Positions 25,088 to 34,510 of a stretch of DNA of 64,000 bases are shown in pieces; within the stretch, counting starts at the first letter, position 1, and every line of letters begins with the position of its first letter. Under the pieces are notes generated by a model. It was not told where the DNA came from and did not search any database. It worked only from the letters and a program-made list of their open reading frames with translations. Origin of the DNA: Anabaena sp. PCC 7108 (GTDB taxonomy: Bacteria > Cyanobacteriota > Cyanobacteriia > Cyanobacteriales > Nostocaceae); assembly GCF_000332135.1 (NCBI RefSeq), contig NZ_KB235896.1:4828356-4892355 (forward strand). Direction: 5' to 3'. Both the position numbers and the translations under genes were made by a program.

Positions 25088-25696
25088 TTACTTCATTTTA
25101 TCCAATGATAGATTCAGCTTTAAAACATTCACCCCCGGTTCACCAAATATCCCCAAAAAGCGACCATCAGTGTGTTGAGAAATTAAAGTTTCTAATTGCT
25201 TTGGTTGAATTCCTCGTGCTTTTGCTACCCGTGCAATTTGTACTTTTGCACCTTCAGGGGTAATGTGAGGATCAAGACTAGAACCAGAAGTGTAAACTAA
25301 ATCAGCAGTAGGTTGAACACCCGCTTTTTTAAGTCTATTGATTTCACCTTCATTACCATTAATACGTTCTAGCAATGCTGGATTACTAGGAGCTAAATTA
25401 CTAGCACCAGATACACCAGTTTTCAAAATATCAGCTTCATCCTTTTTTGTATTAACCGTACTGTAATTAGTCGTGCTGGGACGACCCCAAAAATACTTTT
25501 CACTCGTAAAAGATTGACCAATTAAAGCTGAACCAATAATCACACCTTGAGAGTTTTTAATTAAACTACCATTCGCTTGACCAGAAAAAGCAACTTGTCC
25601 TAAAACTAACATAAGTAACGGATAAATAAAAGCCGTTATCACCCACAAAACCAAAGTCGAACGAATCGCCTTACTAACTTGATGTTTCTGACTCAT
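25088..25696 (-). CDS. kdpC: K+-transporting ATPase subunit C (copy 1)
   Basis: The 202 residues have one N-terminal membrane helix (LVLWVITAFIYPLLMLVLGQ) and the soluble KdpC domain with SALIGQSFTSEKYFWGRPS, SGASNLAPSNPAL, YTSGSSLDPHITPEGA and DGRFLGIFGEPGVNVL, all standard KdpC blocks. KdpC stabilises the KdpB-KdpA complex and raises its ATP affinity. A GGGAG ribosome binding site lies about 9 nt before the ATG. It follows the small kdpF/G-like gene after 174 bp containing a hairpin repeat. Confidence 0.95.
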   Translation of the reverse strand: MSQKHQVSKAIRSTLVLWVITAFIYPLLMLVLGQVAFSGQANGSLIKNSQGVIIGSALIGQSFTSEKYFWGRPSTTNYSTVNTKKDEADILKTGVSGASNLAPSNPALLERINGNEGEINRLKKAGVQPTADLVYTSGSSLDPHITPEGAKVQIARVAKARGIQPKQLETLISQHTDGRFLGIFGEPGVNVLKLNLSLDKMK

Positions 25697-25793
25697 ATTA
25701 AAAGCTCCCTAATTTAAAAATCACAACAAAAAATTCTCTCTGCGCCTCTGCGTCTATGCGTGATAAAAAACTTATTAAAATCTCTCCTAACCC

Positions 25794-25858
25794 AGATCCC
25801 CGACTTCTTTTTTTATCTTGTCAATAAATTATGAATCGATCTCAGAAGTCGGGGATCT
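25794..25858. repeat. palindromic repeat (copy 3) with a 35-nt loop, inside the kdp operon
   Basis: AGATCCCCGACTTCT at 25794-25808 pairs perfectly over 15 bp with AGAAGTCGGGGATCT at 25844-25858. The loop of 35 nt replaces the 1-nt loop of copy 2, so an insertion has opened the hairpin. It lies between the kdpF/G-like gene and kdpC on the minus strand. A GCGCCTCTGCGTCTATGCGTGA repeat fragment is just beside it at about 25742-25763. Confidence 0.85.
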
Positions 25859-25870
25859 TATTAGTCCTCA

Positions 25871-26092
25871 TTAAAACCTCTCCGGCTGAAAAATTACAAC
25901 AAACAAATAAACACAAAGACACAGAGTAACAAGCCCCAACAAAGTAATCGTATAAGCCGAAAACCGCGATTCTGATCCTGGTGTTACTGCTTGGACTGCT
26001 GGTGCTAATAATACGTTAAAGCAAAGTAGTAAAAACAGACCGAGAGGAACACGATTTCGTTTATAGTTGATGATTTCTGATAGTTGGTTCAT
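25871..26092 (-). CDS. small membrane protein between kdpB and kdpC (KdpF/KdpG-like)
   Basis: The 73 residues contain two hydrophobic helices (VPLGLFLLLCFNVLLAPAVQ and TITLLGLVTLCLCVYLFVVI) and end VIFQPERF. The second helix and the ending look like KdpF, the ~30-residue lipid-like stabiliser of the Kdp complex, here with a longer N-terminal part. Anabaena kdp operons carry an extra small gene called kdpG at this position between kdpB and kdpC, and this is the likely equivalent. It starts 26 bp after kdpB. The second kdp operon in this window has no such gene. Confidence 0.75.
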   Translation of the reverse strand: MNQLSEIINYKRNRVPLGLFLLLCFNVLLAPAVQAVTPGSESRFSAYTITLLGLVTLCLCVYLFVVIFQPERF

Positions 26093-26118
26093 AATTTAAG
26101 AAAGTGAAGGAGTTTTGA

Positions 26119-28185
26119 TTAGGCTAGTCCTACAGATGCAATGAAAACGTCAATAATTTTGATAGCAATAAAAGGAGCAATCACGCCACCTAATCCGTAA
26201 ATAAAGATGTTTCTTTGCAAAAGTTGGTCAGCAGTGAGAGGACGAAATTTCACACCGGTTAATGCTAAAGGAATCAGAGCCGGAATAATCAAAGCATTGT
26301 AAATCAGTGCTGATAAAACAGCAGATTGGGTACTTACTAAACCCATAATATTTAAACCACTCACACCAATACCAGGGAAAATTGCGGGAATAATTGCAAA
26401 GTATTTGGCGACATCATTAGCAATTGAAAAAGTTGTCAAAGCACCACGAGTAATTAGTAATTGTTTACCAATAGTGACGATATCAATTAATTTGGTCGGG
26501 TCAGAATCCAAGTCCACCATATTTGCAGCTTCTTTCGCTGCTTGTGTACCAGAATTCATTGCTACCCCCACATTTGCTTGAGCTAAAGCCGGAGCATCAT
26601 TAGTTCCATCTCCAGTCATAGCCACCAATTTTCCTTGAGATTGTTCACTGCGAATTACTTCAATTTTATCCTCTGGAGTTGCTTCAGCAATAAAATCATC
26701 TACACCAGCTTCTTGAGCTATGACCGCAGCCGTAAGACGATTATCACCTGTCAGCATTACAGTTTTTATTCCCATACGTCGCATTTGATCAAATCGTTCT
26801 TTAATCCCCGGTTTAATAATATCTTTGAGATAAATTACACCATAAATATCACCATCTTGACACACTGCTAATGGTGTTCCGCCTAATTTAGAAACTCGCT
26901 CATAAGCTGCATCTAATTCTGGTGTTAATTGTCCATTTCGAGAACGGACAAATCCCTTAATTGCATCTACAGCACCTTTGCGAATTTCTACACCATTTGG
27001 TAAATCAATTCCACTCATGCGAGTTTTTGCTGAAAATTCAATACCTTCTGCATTTTGGGGATTAAAATCTAACTTTGCTCCTAAAGCTTCTGCTAATTTA
27101 ACAATTGATTTTCCTTCGGGAGTTTCATCAAAAATACTTGATGCCAAAGAAATTTGAGCAACTTCATCCAGAGCATGACCTTTGACTGGAATAAATTCCT
27201 CCGCCATGCGATTTCCTAAAGTAATTGTTCCCGTTTTATCTAAAACCAAAGTATTAATATCTCCACAGGCTTCTACAGCCCTTCCAGATGTAGCTATGAC
27301 ATTAAATTGAGCAACCCTATCCATACCTGCAATCCCAATTGCACTTAATAAACCACCAATTGTTGTGGGAATTAACGCCACTAATAAGGCAATTAATACC
27401 GCAATACTTACAGGTGATTTAACATAAACTGACACTGTAGGTAGAGTAGCAATTACCACTAAAAAAACTTGAGTTAGCACTGCCAAAAGTACAGTTAAAG
27501 CAATTTCATTGGGGGTTTTAGTACGAGAAGCCCCTTCAACTAAAGCAATCATTCTGTCAATAAAACCTTGACCTGGATCTGATGTCACCCTAATTGTTAA
27601 TTCATCAGAATTAATGCGAGTTCCTCCAGTTACAGAACTAGCAATATCAGTTCCTGGCTGTTTCAATACTGGTGCAGATTCTCCAGTAATAGCAGATTCA
27701 TCTACAGCAGCCACCCCAGCAATTACTTCTCCGTCTGCGGGAATAACATCACCAGCAATAACTTTAATTTGGTCACCACGACGCAAAGTAGTAGAATTAA
27801 CTTCTTGAATAGAACCGTCAGGGAGAAGTTTTCGGGCTGTGACATCTGATTTTGTCGCTCTTAAAGAATCAGCTTGAGCTTTTCCTCTACCTTCAGCAAC
27901 AGCTTCGGCAAAATTGGCAAAAACAAGAGTAAAAAACAAAATAATCGTAATTAAACCATTAAAAAGTCGTGGGTTATTACCAGGAGTAACACCAAAAAGA
28001 TTCGGTTCAATAGTTACTAAAGCCGTAATAATTGTCCCCACCCACACCAAAAACATCACAGGATTTTTCAGCATATTGCGTGGGTCTAATTTGACAAACG
28101 CTTGCTTAAATGCACGAGAATAAATTCCAGTAGTTTTAACTTTGGGAGTATGTTTACGTTCTTGTCGAGTTTTTGTAGTTTTCAT
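26119..28185 (-). CDS. kdpB: K+-transporting P-type ATPase subunit B (copy 1)
   Basis: The 688 residues are full length for KdpB. Visible landmarks are TGES in the actuator domain ([13 protein letters not shown]), the phosphorylation motif DKTGT in [12 protein letters not shown], the nucleotide-binding KTRMSG region, and the hinge [13 protein letters not shown]. KdpB hydrolyses ATP to drive high-affinity K+ uptake through KdpA. It lies 73 bp after kdpA on the minus strand, with a GCGCGGAGG repeat fragment (28205-28248) in the gap, and is followed by the kdpF/G-like gene. Confidence 0.97.
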   Translation of the reverse strand: MKTTKTRQERKHTPKVKTTGIYSRAFKQAFVKLDPRNMLKNPVMFLVWVGTIITALVTIEPNLFGVTPGNNPRLFNGLITIILFFTLVFANFAEAVAEGRGKAQADSLRATKSDVTARKLLPDGSIQEVNSTTLRRGDQIKVIAGDVIPADGEVIAGVAAVDESAITGESAPVLKQPGTDIASSVTGGTRINSDELTIRVTSDPGQGFIDRMIALVEGASRTKTPNEIALTVLLAVLTQVFLVVIATLPTVSVYVKSPVSIAVLIALLVALIPTTIGGLLSAIGIAGMDRVAQFNVIATSGRAVEACGDINTLVLDKTGTITLGNRMAEEFIPVKGHALDEVAQISLASSIFDETPEGKSIVKLAEALGAKLDFNPQNAEGIEFSAKTRMSGIDLPNGVEIRKGAVDAIKGFVRSRNGQLTPELDAAYERVSKLGGTPLAVCQDGDIYGVIYLKDIIKPGIKERFDQMRRMGIKTVMLTGDNRLTAAVIAQEAGVDDFIAEATPEDKIEVIRSEQSQGKLVAMTGDGTNDAPALAQANVGVAMNSGTQAAKEAANMVDLDSDPTKLIDIVTIGKQLLITRGALTTFSIANDVAKYFAIIPAIFPGIGVSGLNIMGLVSTQSAVLSALIYNALIIPALIPLALTGVKFRPLTADQLLQRNIFIYGLGGVIAPFIAIKIIDVFIASVGLA

Positions 28186-28258
28186 GGAAATTTAGTTATT
28201 TTTTAACGCAGAGGGGCGCGGAGGTTAGCGCGGAGGTACGCTGAGGTTTTGGTTTTTG

Positions 28259-29944
28259 TTAACTTCCTTTTGCAATCAAAAACCATTCAGCAATGGGACC
28301 TAAAACTAATACAGGAAAGAAGGTTAACGCCCCAAGAATTAAAATTACTCCACCTGTAACTCCGGTAAATAAACGAGTATCAGTTCTGAGGGTACCGGCA
28401 GTCATGGGAACTGGTTGTTTTCTAGAAATACCATCTGCTAGTAACAATAAAGCGATGATAGGAATGTAACGACCGGCTAAAATGCTGACACTGGCACTGA
28501 GATTCCACCACAAGGTATTATCTCCCAAACCTTCAAAACCAGAACCATTATTAGCAGCAGCGGAAGCATATTCATAAACTACTTGAGAAACGCCATGAAA
28601 TCCTGGGTTACTAATACCTGAAAGAGTATCGGGAAAGGCAAAAACTATCGCCCAAGGAATTAAAACTGCGAAAGGATGAACTAATAAAACTACGCTGGAA
28701 AGAACTATTTCTTGTTTCTCAATTTTTCGTCCTAAAAATTCTGGTGTTCTTCCTACCATCAAACCAGTGAGAAATACTGCCAAAATCAAGTAGATAAATA
28801 AATATGCCGTGCCGGTTCCTTGTCCTCCCCAAATAATTTGTAAAAATAGATTTGAGAGTGTAGAAAATCCTCCAGGAGGCATTAAAGAATCGTGCATTCC
28901 GTTGACAGCGCCACACATTGTTGCTGTTGTCATCACTGCCCAAAGTGCTGTTTGCGCCCAACCAAATCTGACTTCTTTTCCTTCTAAATTGGGTTGCTGT
29001 GATCCTAATAAAGAATTAACAAGAGGATTGCCTTGATATTCACCAATTGCTGTTATTACTACCAAAAAAAGAAAGATGATAAATACCATCCAAAATACTA
29101 GCCAAGCTTGTTTGAGATTATTAGCAAATACCCCGTAGGTGTAAATAAAGGCTGAAGGGATAGAAATCATTGCCCAAGTTGCTAATAAATTGGAAAAACC
29201 GTTGGGATTTTCAAAGGGGTGGGCTGAGTTAATACCAAAAAAACCGCCACCATTTTCACCTATTTGTTTGATTATCTCATAATGGGCAACTGGTCCGCGT
29301 GCGATCGCTTGAGTAGCACCTTCTAATGTTGTCGCTGTTGCCACTCCTGCAAGGGTTTCCGGTACACCAGCCATGATTAATAATAATCCCCCGACAACGG
29401 ACATAGGTAGTAAAATTCGGGTAATTGCTTTAGTTAAATCACCGTAAAAGTTGCCTAATCCTCTCCCCGTTAAACCACGAATAAAGGCAATACCCACTGC
29501 TAAACCTGTCGCGGCTGAAGTAAACATTAAAAAACCTAAAGCAAAGGTTTGACTGGCATAACTGTATGTTGTTTCTCCAGAATAATGTTGTTGATCTGTG
29601 TTAGTTAAAAAAGAGAGAGTGGTGTGTAATGCCAAATCCCAACTTGGCGCTTTTAACTCTGTAGGATTTAGTGGTAAAAATCCTTGAGTCATCAATATCA
29701 AAAATACCAAAATCGCCATAGCAAGATTACTATAAATCACAGCTTTTGCATATTGCCAACCTGTCATCTCATCTTCTGGACGAACTCCACTTAATAAGAA
29801 AATTATTTTTTCTAAAGGATTTAACACAGAGTCGAGCAGTGTTCTTTCTCCTAGAAAAACGCGAGCGATATATCTCCCTAATAAAGGAGTAGTGGCAATG
29901 ACAAGAATTAATGTCAATGCAATTTGCATCCAACCTTGTAACAT
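28259..29944 (-). CDS. kdpA: K+-transporting ATPase subunit A (copy 1)
   Basis: The 561-residue integral membrane protein has the four pseudo-repeats of KdpA, including [46 protein letters not shown] and [14 protein letters not shown], which supply the K+ selectivity filter. AGGAG lies about 11 nt before the ATG. It is the first gene of the minus-strand operon kdpA-kdpB-F/G-kdpC-kdpD. The upstream region is shared with a divergent histidine kinase gene, which is a plausible regulator. Confidence 0.97.
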   Translation of the reverse strand: MLQGWMQIALTLILVIATTPLLGRYIARVFLGERTLLDSVLNPLEKIIFLLSGVRPEDEMTGWQYAKAVIYSNLAMAILVFLILMTQGFLPLNPTELKAPSWDLALHTTLSFLTNTDQQHYSGETTYSYASQTFALGFLMFTSAATGLAVGIAFIRGLTGRGLGNFYGDLTKAITRILLPMSVVGGLLLIMAGVPETLAGVATATTLEGATQAIARGPVAHYEIIKQIGENGGGFFGINSAHPFENPNGFSNLLATWAMISIPSAFIYTYGVFANNLKQAWLVFWMVFIIFLFLVVITAIGEYQGNPLVNSLLGSQQPNLEGKEVRFGWAQTALWAVMTTATMCGAVNGMHDSLMPPGGFSTLSNLFLQIIWGGQGTGTAYLFIYLILAVFLTGLMVGRTPEFLGRKIEKQEIVLSSVVLLVHPFAVLIPWAIVFAFPDTLSGISNPGFHGVSQVVYEYASAAANNGSGFEGLGDNTLWWNLSASVSILAGRYIPIIALLLLADGISRKQPVPMTAGTLRTDTRLFTGVTGGVILILGALTFFPVLVLGPIAEWFLIAKGS

Positions 29945-30254
29945 GAATTATAAAAACTCCTAGCAGTATCAGTAAAATTCAGTAAAACCAATTTTTGAAT
30001 TATTCAGCCATATCGTAGTCTGGATGAATTTATATCATTGATGATTTTCGGAATAAAAACAAGGAATACAATGATATAAAAACTGTTTATTTTTTATATT
30101 TATCTATCTACCTAAAGATATATATCAGTGTTTAGTAAAGTTTAGGGAAAATCTAAACGCTAGTAAACAAGATACCCGAATTCTTTAATAAGTCGAGGAT
30201 CTAAACTTTGATAATTGCTATAGTTATATAAGTTGAGAAAAGGTAACTTAGTAA
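29945..30254. promoter_or_regulatory. divergent promoter region of kdpA and the histidine kinase gene
   Basis: It is 310 AT-rich bases separating two divergently transcribed genes. It contains a degenerate 33-bp palindromic repeat at 30170-30202. No operator can be assigned, but any kdp-controlling site for this operon is likely to be here. Confidence 0.45.
30170..30202. repeat. 33-bp palindromic repeat (copy 4), decayed
   Basis: It begins AGATACCCGAATTC and ends AAGTCGAGGATCT, the same length and layout as the perfect copy at 23870-23902 but with several mismatches in the stem. Confidence 0.75.
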
Positions 30255-31364
30255 ATGGTATATTTTAAAAATAAATTAATAAACAATAACTTACGCGTTG
30301 GTAAAATATTACTGATTGTGACTATATTTATCTTTCTAGGAGTTTTAGAATATTCCACCCCAAATGATTATGTTTTTGGATATCTCTACAGTGGAGCAAT
30401 TTTATTAGTTAATTCTTGGTTTGGGGGAATAGCAACAACAAGCGCAACATTTGTTGCTGTTTTTCTAACCATGTTAAATGTGTGGATACCCGTAAGGGAA
30501 GTCATTCAGGCTTCTACTATTGCGAGTCGAGTAATTGCAGCAACAGCATTAATAGTCACAGGATTTTTAAGTCAACGATTGCGAAAATCTCAAAAAGCCA
30601 TTGCACTTACTCAAACTCAACTAGAAGCCCAATCCCAATTAGTGAGGCTGCGAGAAGATTTTGCCTCCACACTTACCCATGATTTAAAAACTCCACTTTT
30701 AGGTGCAATTGAAACTATTAAAGCCTTTCAACAAGAAAAATTTGGTGCAGTTTTACCAAGCCAACAGAAAGTTTTGGCAACAATGGCGCGGAGTCATGAA
30801 ACTTCTTTAGATTTATTAGAAACTTTGTTAGATGTTTATCGCAATGATACTGAAGGCTTAAAACTGGATTTAGCTCCTGTGGATTTAAGTATTTTAGCAG
30901 AAACGGCAGCGGCTACTTTGATTGAATTAGCGGCAAATCGTCGCATACATCTATCCTTAAACTATGGTAACTCCGATTGGAAGCGATCGCTTTGGGTTAA
31001 CGGCGATGCTTTGCAACTGCAACGAGTTTTTAGCAATCTCCTCATCAATGCTATCAACCATTCTCGACGCGGTGATCATGTCGAAGTTGTCTTAGAACCC
31101 CAAGCTTCCTATCAAGTAGTGAAAATTTTAGATACGGGTGCAGGGATTCAACCCGAACAGTTTCCCTACTTATTTGAACGATTTTACCAAGGAAATAGCG
31201 ATAGCGGCGGGCTTTCCCAACGCCAAGCTAAAGGTTCTGGATTAGGGCTTTACTTATCTCGGCAAATTATTGAAGCCCATAACGGTATAATATGGGCAGA
31301 AAACAGAGTTCCCAATGGTGCCATTTTTGGTTTCAAGCTCCCTGTTTTGCCATTTCAGTCTTAA
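30255..31364 (+). CDS. membrane sensor histidine kinase between the two kdp operons
   Basis: The 369 residues start with membrane segments (ILLIVTIFIFLGVLEY, FGYLYSGAILLVNSWFGG, TFVAVFLTMLNVWIPV, IVAATALIVTGFLS-like) in about 1-105. These resemble the compact membrane domain of KdpD-type kinases more than a two-helix periplasmic sensor. After a short coiled coil come the H box FASTLTHDLKTPLLGAI (His about 142), N box NLLINAINHS, G1 DTGAGI and G2 GSGLGLYLS. The response regulator gene begins 9 bp after its stop. No HAMP or PAS domain is seen. Its place between kdp operons whose own KdpD lacks a kinase suggests control of K+ uptake; this is inference. Confidence 0.85.
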   Translation: MVYFKNKLINNNLRVGKILLIVTIFIFLGVLEYSTPNDYVFGYLYSGAILLVNSWFGGIATTSATFVAVFLTMLNVWIPVREVIQASTIASRVIAATALIVTGFLSQRLRKSQKAIALTQTQLEAQSQLVRLREDFASTLTHDLKTPLLGAIETIKAFQQEKFGAVLPSQQKVLATMARSHETSLDLLETLLDVYRNDTEGLKLDLAPVDLSILAETAAATLIELAANRRIHLSLNYGNSDWKRSLWVNGDALQLQRVFSNLLINAINHSRRGDHVEVVLEPQASYQVVKILDTGAGIQPEQFPYLFERFYQGNSDSGGLSQRQAKGSGLGLYLSRQIIEAHNGIIWAENRVPNGAIFGFKLPVLPFQS

Positions 31365-31373
31365 ATACATTAG

Positions 31374-32045
31374 ATGTCTTCTACCAAAATAAAAATCCTT
31401 CTAGTTGAGGATGATGAACTTTTCCGTTTGGGCTTGCGTGTGCGATTGCAGCAGGAAACTGGTTTGGAGATTATCGCCGAAGCAGAAGATGGTGAAATGG
31501 CCATTGAGTTAGTAAACCAGCATTCTCTCGATGTCGTTCTTTTAGATGTAGGATTACCAGGAATCGGGGGAATTGAAGCCTGTCACCAAATTAAACAAAA
31601 ATATCCTAATTTGCCAGTTTTAGTCCTCACTTCCCATGCTGAAAAATCCCTAATTGCGCGGTTAATTGCAGCGGGCGCTCAAGGCTATTGTCTCAAAGGA
31701 ATTGTCGCTGAAAAATTGGTTTTAGCTCTCCGTTCTGTAGCTGCTGGAGCATCTTGGTGGGATGAAACTGCAACTAAAGAAATTCGTTCTTCTTTTGCAT
31801 TTGATTCATCTCATATCCGTTCAGAAAATATTTTAAAAGCCTCCAATCCTCTTACTCACCGAGAAGAAGAAATTCTCACACTTCTAGCCGCCGGCAAAAC
31901 CAATCATCAAATAGCTGAAACTCTTTACATTACAGATGGAACTGTCAGGGTTCATGTTCATGCAATATTGCATAAGTTGGGAGTCGGTGATCGTCAAAGT
32001 GCTGTTGTTGTCGCTTTACAAAAACATTTAATTAATCCCTTATAA
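31374..32045 (+). CDS. NarL/FixJ-family response regulator
   Basis: The 223 residues contain a receiver domain with acidic pocket VEDDE, phospho-acceptor Asp in VLLDVGLPG (about residue 58) and Lys in YCLKG. A LuxR-type helix-turn-helix follows: LTHREEEILTLLAAGKTNHQIA...GTVRVHVHAILHKLGV. It is cotranscribed with the kinase 9 bp upstream. The canonical Kdp regulator KdpE has an OmpR-type winged helix, so if this pair controls kdp it is a different solution. A regulator of unrelated genes remains possible. Confidence 0.9.
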   Translation: MSSTKIKILLVEDDELFRLGLRVRLQQETGLEIIAEAEDGEMAIELVNQHSLDVVLLDVGLPGIGGIEACHQIKQKYPNLPVLVLTSHAEKSLIARLIAAGAQGYCLKGIVAEKLVLALRSVAAGASWWDETATKEIRSSFAFDSSHIRSENILKASNPLTHREEEILTLLAAGKTNHQIAETLYITDGTVRVHVHAILHKLGVGDRQSAVVVALQKHLINPL

Positions 32046-32540
32046 CTGAAATAGTCTTTAATTAAAAATTACGAATTACGACCTGTGGTACTAGACTTTA
32101 CAGCTTTAATCTGGCAATATGTCCTGGCATAACTAATTATATTCACCAAAACTCGAAAATATAGAATATAATCATCAGCTAATCTTAGTTATGTTTGGCA
32201 TGAGATATTTTAAAGGGTGTAATCTTATACTAGAAACCAGTAATAGTGTAAAAAAGTTATCATTGGTTTCTATATCTTGAGAGGCAGGAGAGATAATGTG
32301 TTGTATAAATATAGGAATCCTATAGATAATGCTAACTAGCGAAAAAAATGAATAAGAGTAAGATAGAAATATTTTTAACATCAACTTCAACAAACATCTA
32401 GAAAATAGTAAATTCAGATTTACTCTCTTGAGGTGATCAGAGCAATCACTCAATTCTTAACAATCAAATTTACGAGTAATTCATCTGTTATCTCTAAGTA
32501 TTGACAGGCTAGAACTTCAGTTTAATTGAGTACAAACTAA
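32046..32540. other. intergenic region upstream of kdpA2, no gene seen
   Basis: About 495 AT-rich bases follow the response regulator and precede kdpA2. A minus-strand open frame of 92 codons (32175-32453) has no ribosome binding site or recognisable family and is not called. The region should hold the second operon's promoter. Confidence 0.5.
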
Positions 32541-34226
32541 ATGGGACAAGGTTTTTTACAAATTGCGTTAACGCTGTGTATCGTCATATTCATTACTCCC
32601 AAATTGGGAAAATACATAGCCAGTGTATTTTTAGGAGAAAGCACAATACTTGATCCTATTATCAACCCAATCGAGAAAATTCTCTATATACTAGGGGGTG
32701 TCCGCAAAAAAGATGAGATGACTGTTTGGCAGTATATTCGGGCAGTAATATGCACCAATTTCATCATGGGAATTTCTGTATATTTACTAATTTCTTTTCA
32801 AAGACTTTTACCCTGGAATCCTAACGGCTTTGGGGCGATGAAATGGGATACGTTACTGCACACGACTATTTCTTTTCTAACTAATACTGACCAGCAACAT
32901 TACGTAGGAGAAACAAGCTTAAGCTATTTTAGCCAAACTGCTGCTTTAGGCTTTTTAATGTTCACTTCAGCAGCCACAGGTTTAGCGGTAGGAATTGCTT
33001 TTATTCGCGGGTTGACAGGGAGAAAGTTAGGGAATTTTTATGTGGATCTCACTCGTGCAATTACGCGCATCTTACTACCTCTTTCCATTATGGGTGCGAT
33101 CGCACTTATTATCTTAGGTGTACCGCAAACATTAAAAGAAACTCTAGTTCTCCAAACCTTAGAGGGAGGAACTCAGTATATACCTAGAGGTCCAGTTGCT
33201 TCCTTTGAAATCATCAAAATGTTAGGTGACAACGGCGGCGGTTTTTTTGGTGCTAACTCCGCCCACCCCTTTGAAAATCCTAATGGCGCTTCTAATTTAA
33301 TAGAAATTATCGCCATGATTTCTATCCCCACATCCTTAATTTACACCTACGGCGTATTCGCCAATAACCTCAAACAAGCTTGGTTACTATTTTGGATGGT
33401 ATTTATTATCTTTGTAATTCTGATTTGGGTGACTGCCGTTGGTGAACTGCAAGGAAATCCCATCATTAACAAAAACCTGGGAGTAGAACTACCAAACTTA
33501 GAAGGGAAAGAACTGCGATTTGGCTGGGCAGAAACTGCATTATGGGCAGTTACAACTACTGCTACCATGTGCGGTGCTGTTAACGGGATGCACGATTCCC
33601 TCATGCCTCAAGGCATATTTTCTACTTTATTCAACTTATTTCTCCAAATTATTTGGGGAGGACAGGGAATAGGCACAGCTTACTTATTCATTTACCTAAT
33701 TCTTACCATGTTTATCACTGGGTTAATGGTAGGACGCACCCCAGAATTTTTCGGGCGCAAAATAGAAAAACGGGAAATATTCCTTGCTAGTGTAGTGCTG
33801 CTAATTCACCCTGTCATAGTTTTGATTCCCAGTGCGATCGCTCTAGCCTATCCTATCTCCCTAGCAGGAATCAGCAACCCAGGCTTTCATGGTATTTCTC
33901 AAGTGGTTTATGAATACGCCTCAGCCTCAGCAAATAATGGTTCTGGCTTGGAGGGGTTAAAAGATAACAGTCTCTGGTGGAACTTAAGTACCAGTTTTAG
34001 CATTTTAGTAGGGCGTTACATTCCCATTATTGCCATCCTCCTCTTGGCTGATAGTATGTCCCGCAAACCGAAACAACCAGAAACCCGTGCTACCCTCAGA
34101 ACTGATTCTCTCCTATTTACAACTGTCACCGCCGGCGTAACCATCATTTTAGGAGTACTGACTTTCTTCCCAGTTTTAGCTTTAGGGCCTATAGCCGAAG
34201 GTTTTAAATTAGCCTCTGGAAGTTAG
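32541..34226 (+). CDS. kdpA: K+-transporting ATPase subunit A (copy 2)
   Basis: The 561 residues are the same length as copy 1 and share its filter segments: [46 protein letters not shown] and [13 protein letters not shown]. The two copies differ throughout, so the duplication is old or one was acquired separately. No clear Shine-Dalgarno precedes the ATG. It heads a plus-strand operon with kdpB2 and kdpC2; the gap to kdpB2 (284 bp) is filled with tandem repeats, unlike copy 1. Confidence 0.97.
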   Translation: MGQGFLQIALTLCIVIFITPKLGKYIASVFLGESTILDPIINPIEKILYILGGVRKKDEMTVWQYIRAVICTNFIMGISVYLLISFQRLLPWNPNGFGAMKWDTLLHTTISFLTNTDQQHYVGETSLSYFSQTAALGFLMFTSAATGLAVGIAFIRGLTGRKLGNFYVDLTRAITRILLPLSIMGAIALIILGVPQTLKETLVLQTLEGGTQYIPRGPVASFEIIKMLGDNGGGFFGANSAHPFENPNGASNLIEIIAMISIPTSLIYTYGVFANNLKQAWLLFWMVFIIFVILIWVTAVGELQGNPIINKNLGVELPNLEGKELRFGWAETALWAVTTTATMCGAVNGMHDSLMPQGIFSTLFNLFLQIIWGGQGIGTAYLFIYLILTMFITGLMVGRTPEFFGRKIEKREIFLASVVLLIHPVIVLIPSAIALAYPISLAGISNPGFHGISQVVYEYASASANNGSGLEGLKDNSLWWNLSTSFSILVGRYIPIIAILLLADSMSRKPKQPETRATLRTDSLLFTTVTAGVTIILGVLTFFPVLALGPIAEGFKLASGS

Positions 34227-34228
34227 GC

Positions 34229-34425
34229 GACACGGAGATGGGGAGACGCGGAGATGGGGAGACGCGGAGACGCGGAGACACAGGGACGCGGAGATGGGGA
34301 GACACAGGGACGCGGAGATGGGGAGACACAGGGACGCGGAGATGGGGAGACACAGGGACGCGGAGATGGGGAGACACGGAGACACGGAGACACAGGGACG
34401 CGGAGACACGGAGACAGGAAAAAAC
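34229..34425. repeat. 24-bp minisatellite between kdpA2 and kdpB2
   Basis: Units of about 24 bp (GACACAGGGACGCGGAGATG plus GGGA) repeat four times nearly exactly, flanked by shorter GACGCGGAGA / GACACGGAGA pieces. The array starts two bases after the kdpA2 stop codon. All three plus frames remain open through it, but this reflects lack of stop codons in the unit and not a gene. Confidence 0.93.
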
Positions 34426-34430
34426 TTAAT

Positions 34431-34507
34431 CACCAATCACCAATCACCAATCACCAATCACCAATCACCAATCACCAATCACCAATCACCAATCACCAAT
34501 CACCAAA
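34431..34507. repeat. heptamer array CACCAAT, 11 units, ending 3 nt before the kdpB2 start codon
   Basis: Ten exact CACCAAT units and a final CACCAAA are in perfect tandem. The kdpB2 ATG is at 34511, so the whole ribosome-binding region of kdpB2 is repeat sequence and lacks a purine-rich Shine-Dalgarno. Confidence 0.95.
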
Positions 34508-34510
34508 TAT

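Noticed and set aside
32175-32453. Minus-strand open frame of 92 codons upstream of kdpA2
   Set aside because: No ribosome site, no recognisable domain, AT-rich composition; treated as chance.
34431-34507. Possible CRISPR-like array
   Set aside because: Units are perfect 7-mers without spacers; this is a tandem repeat.
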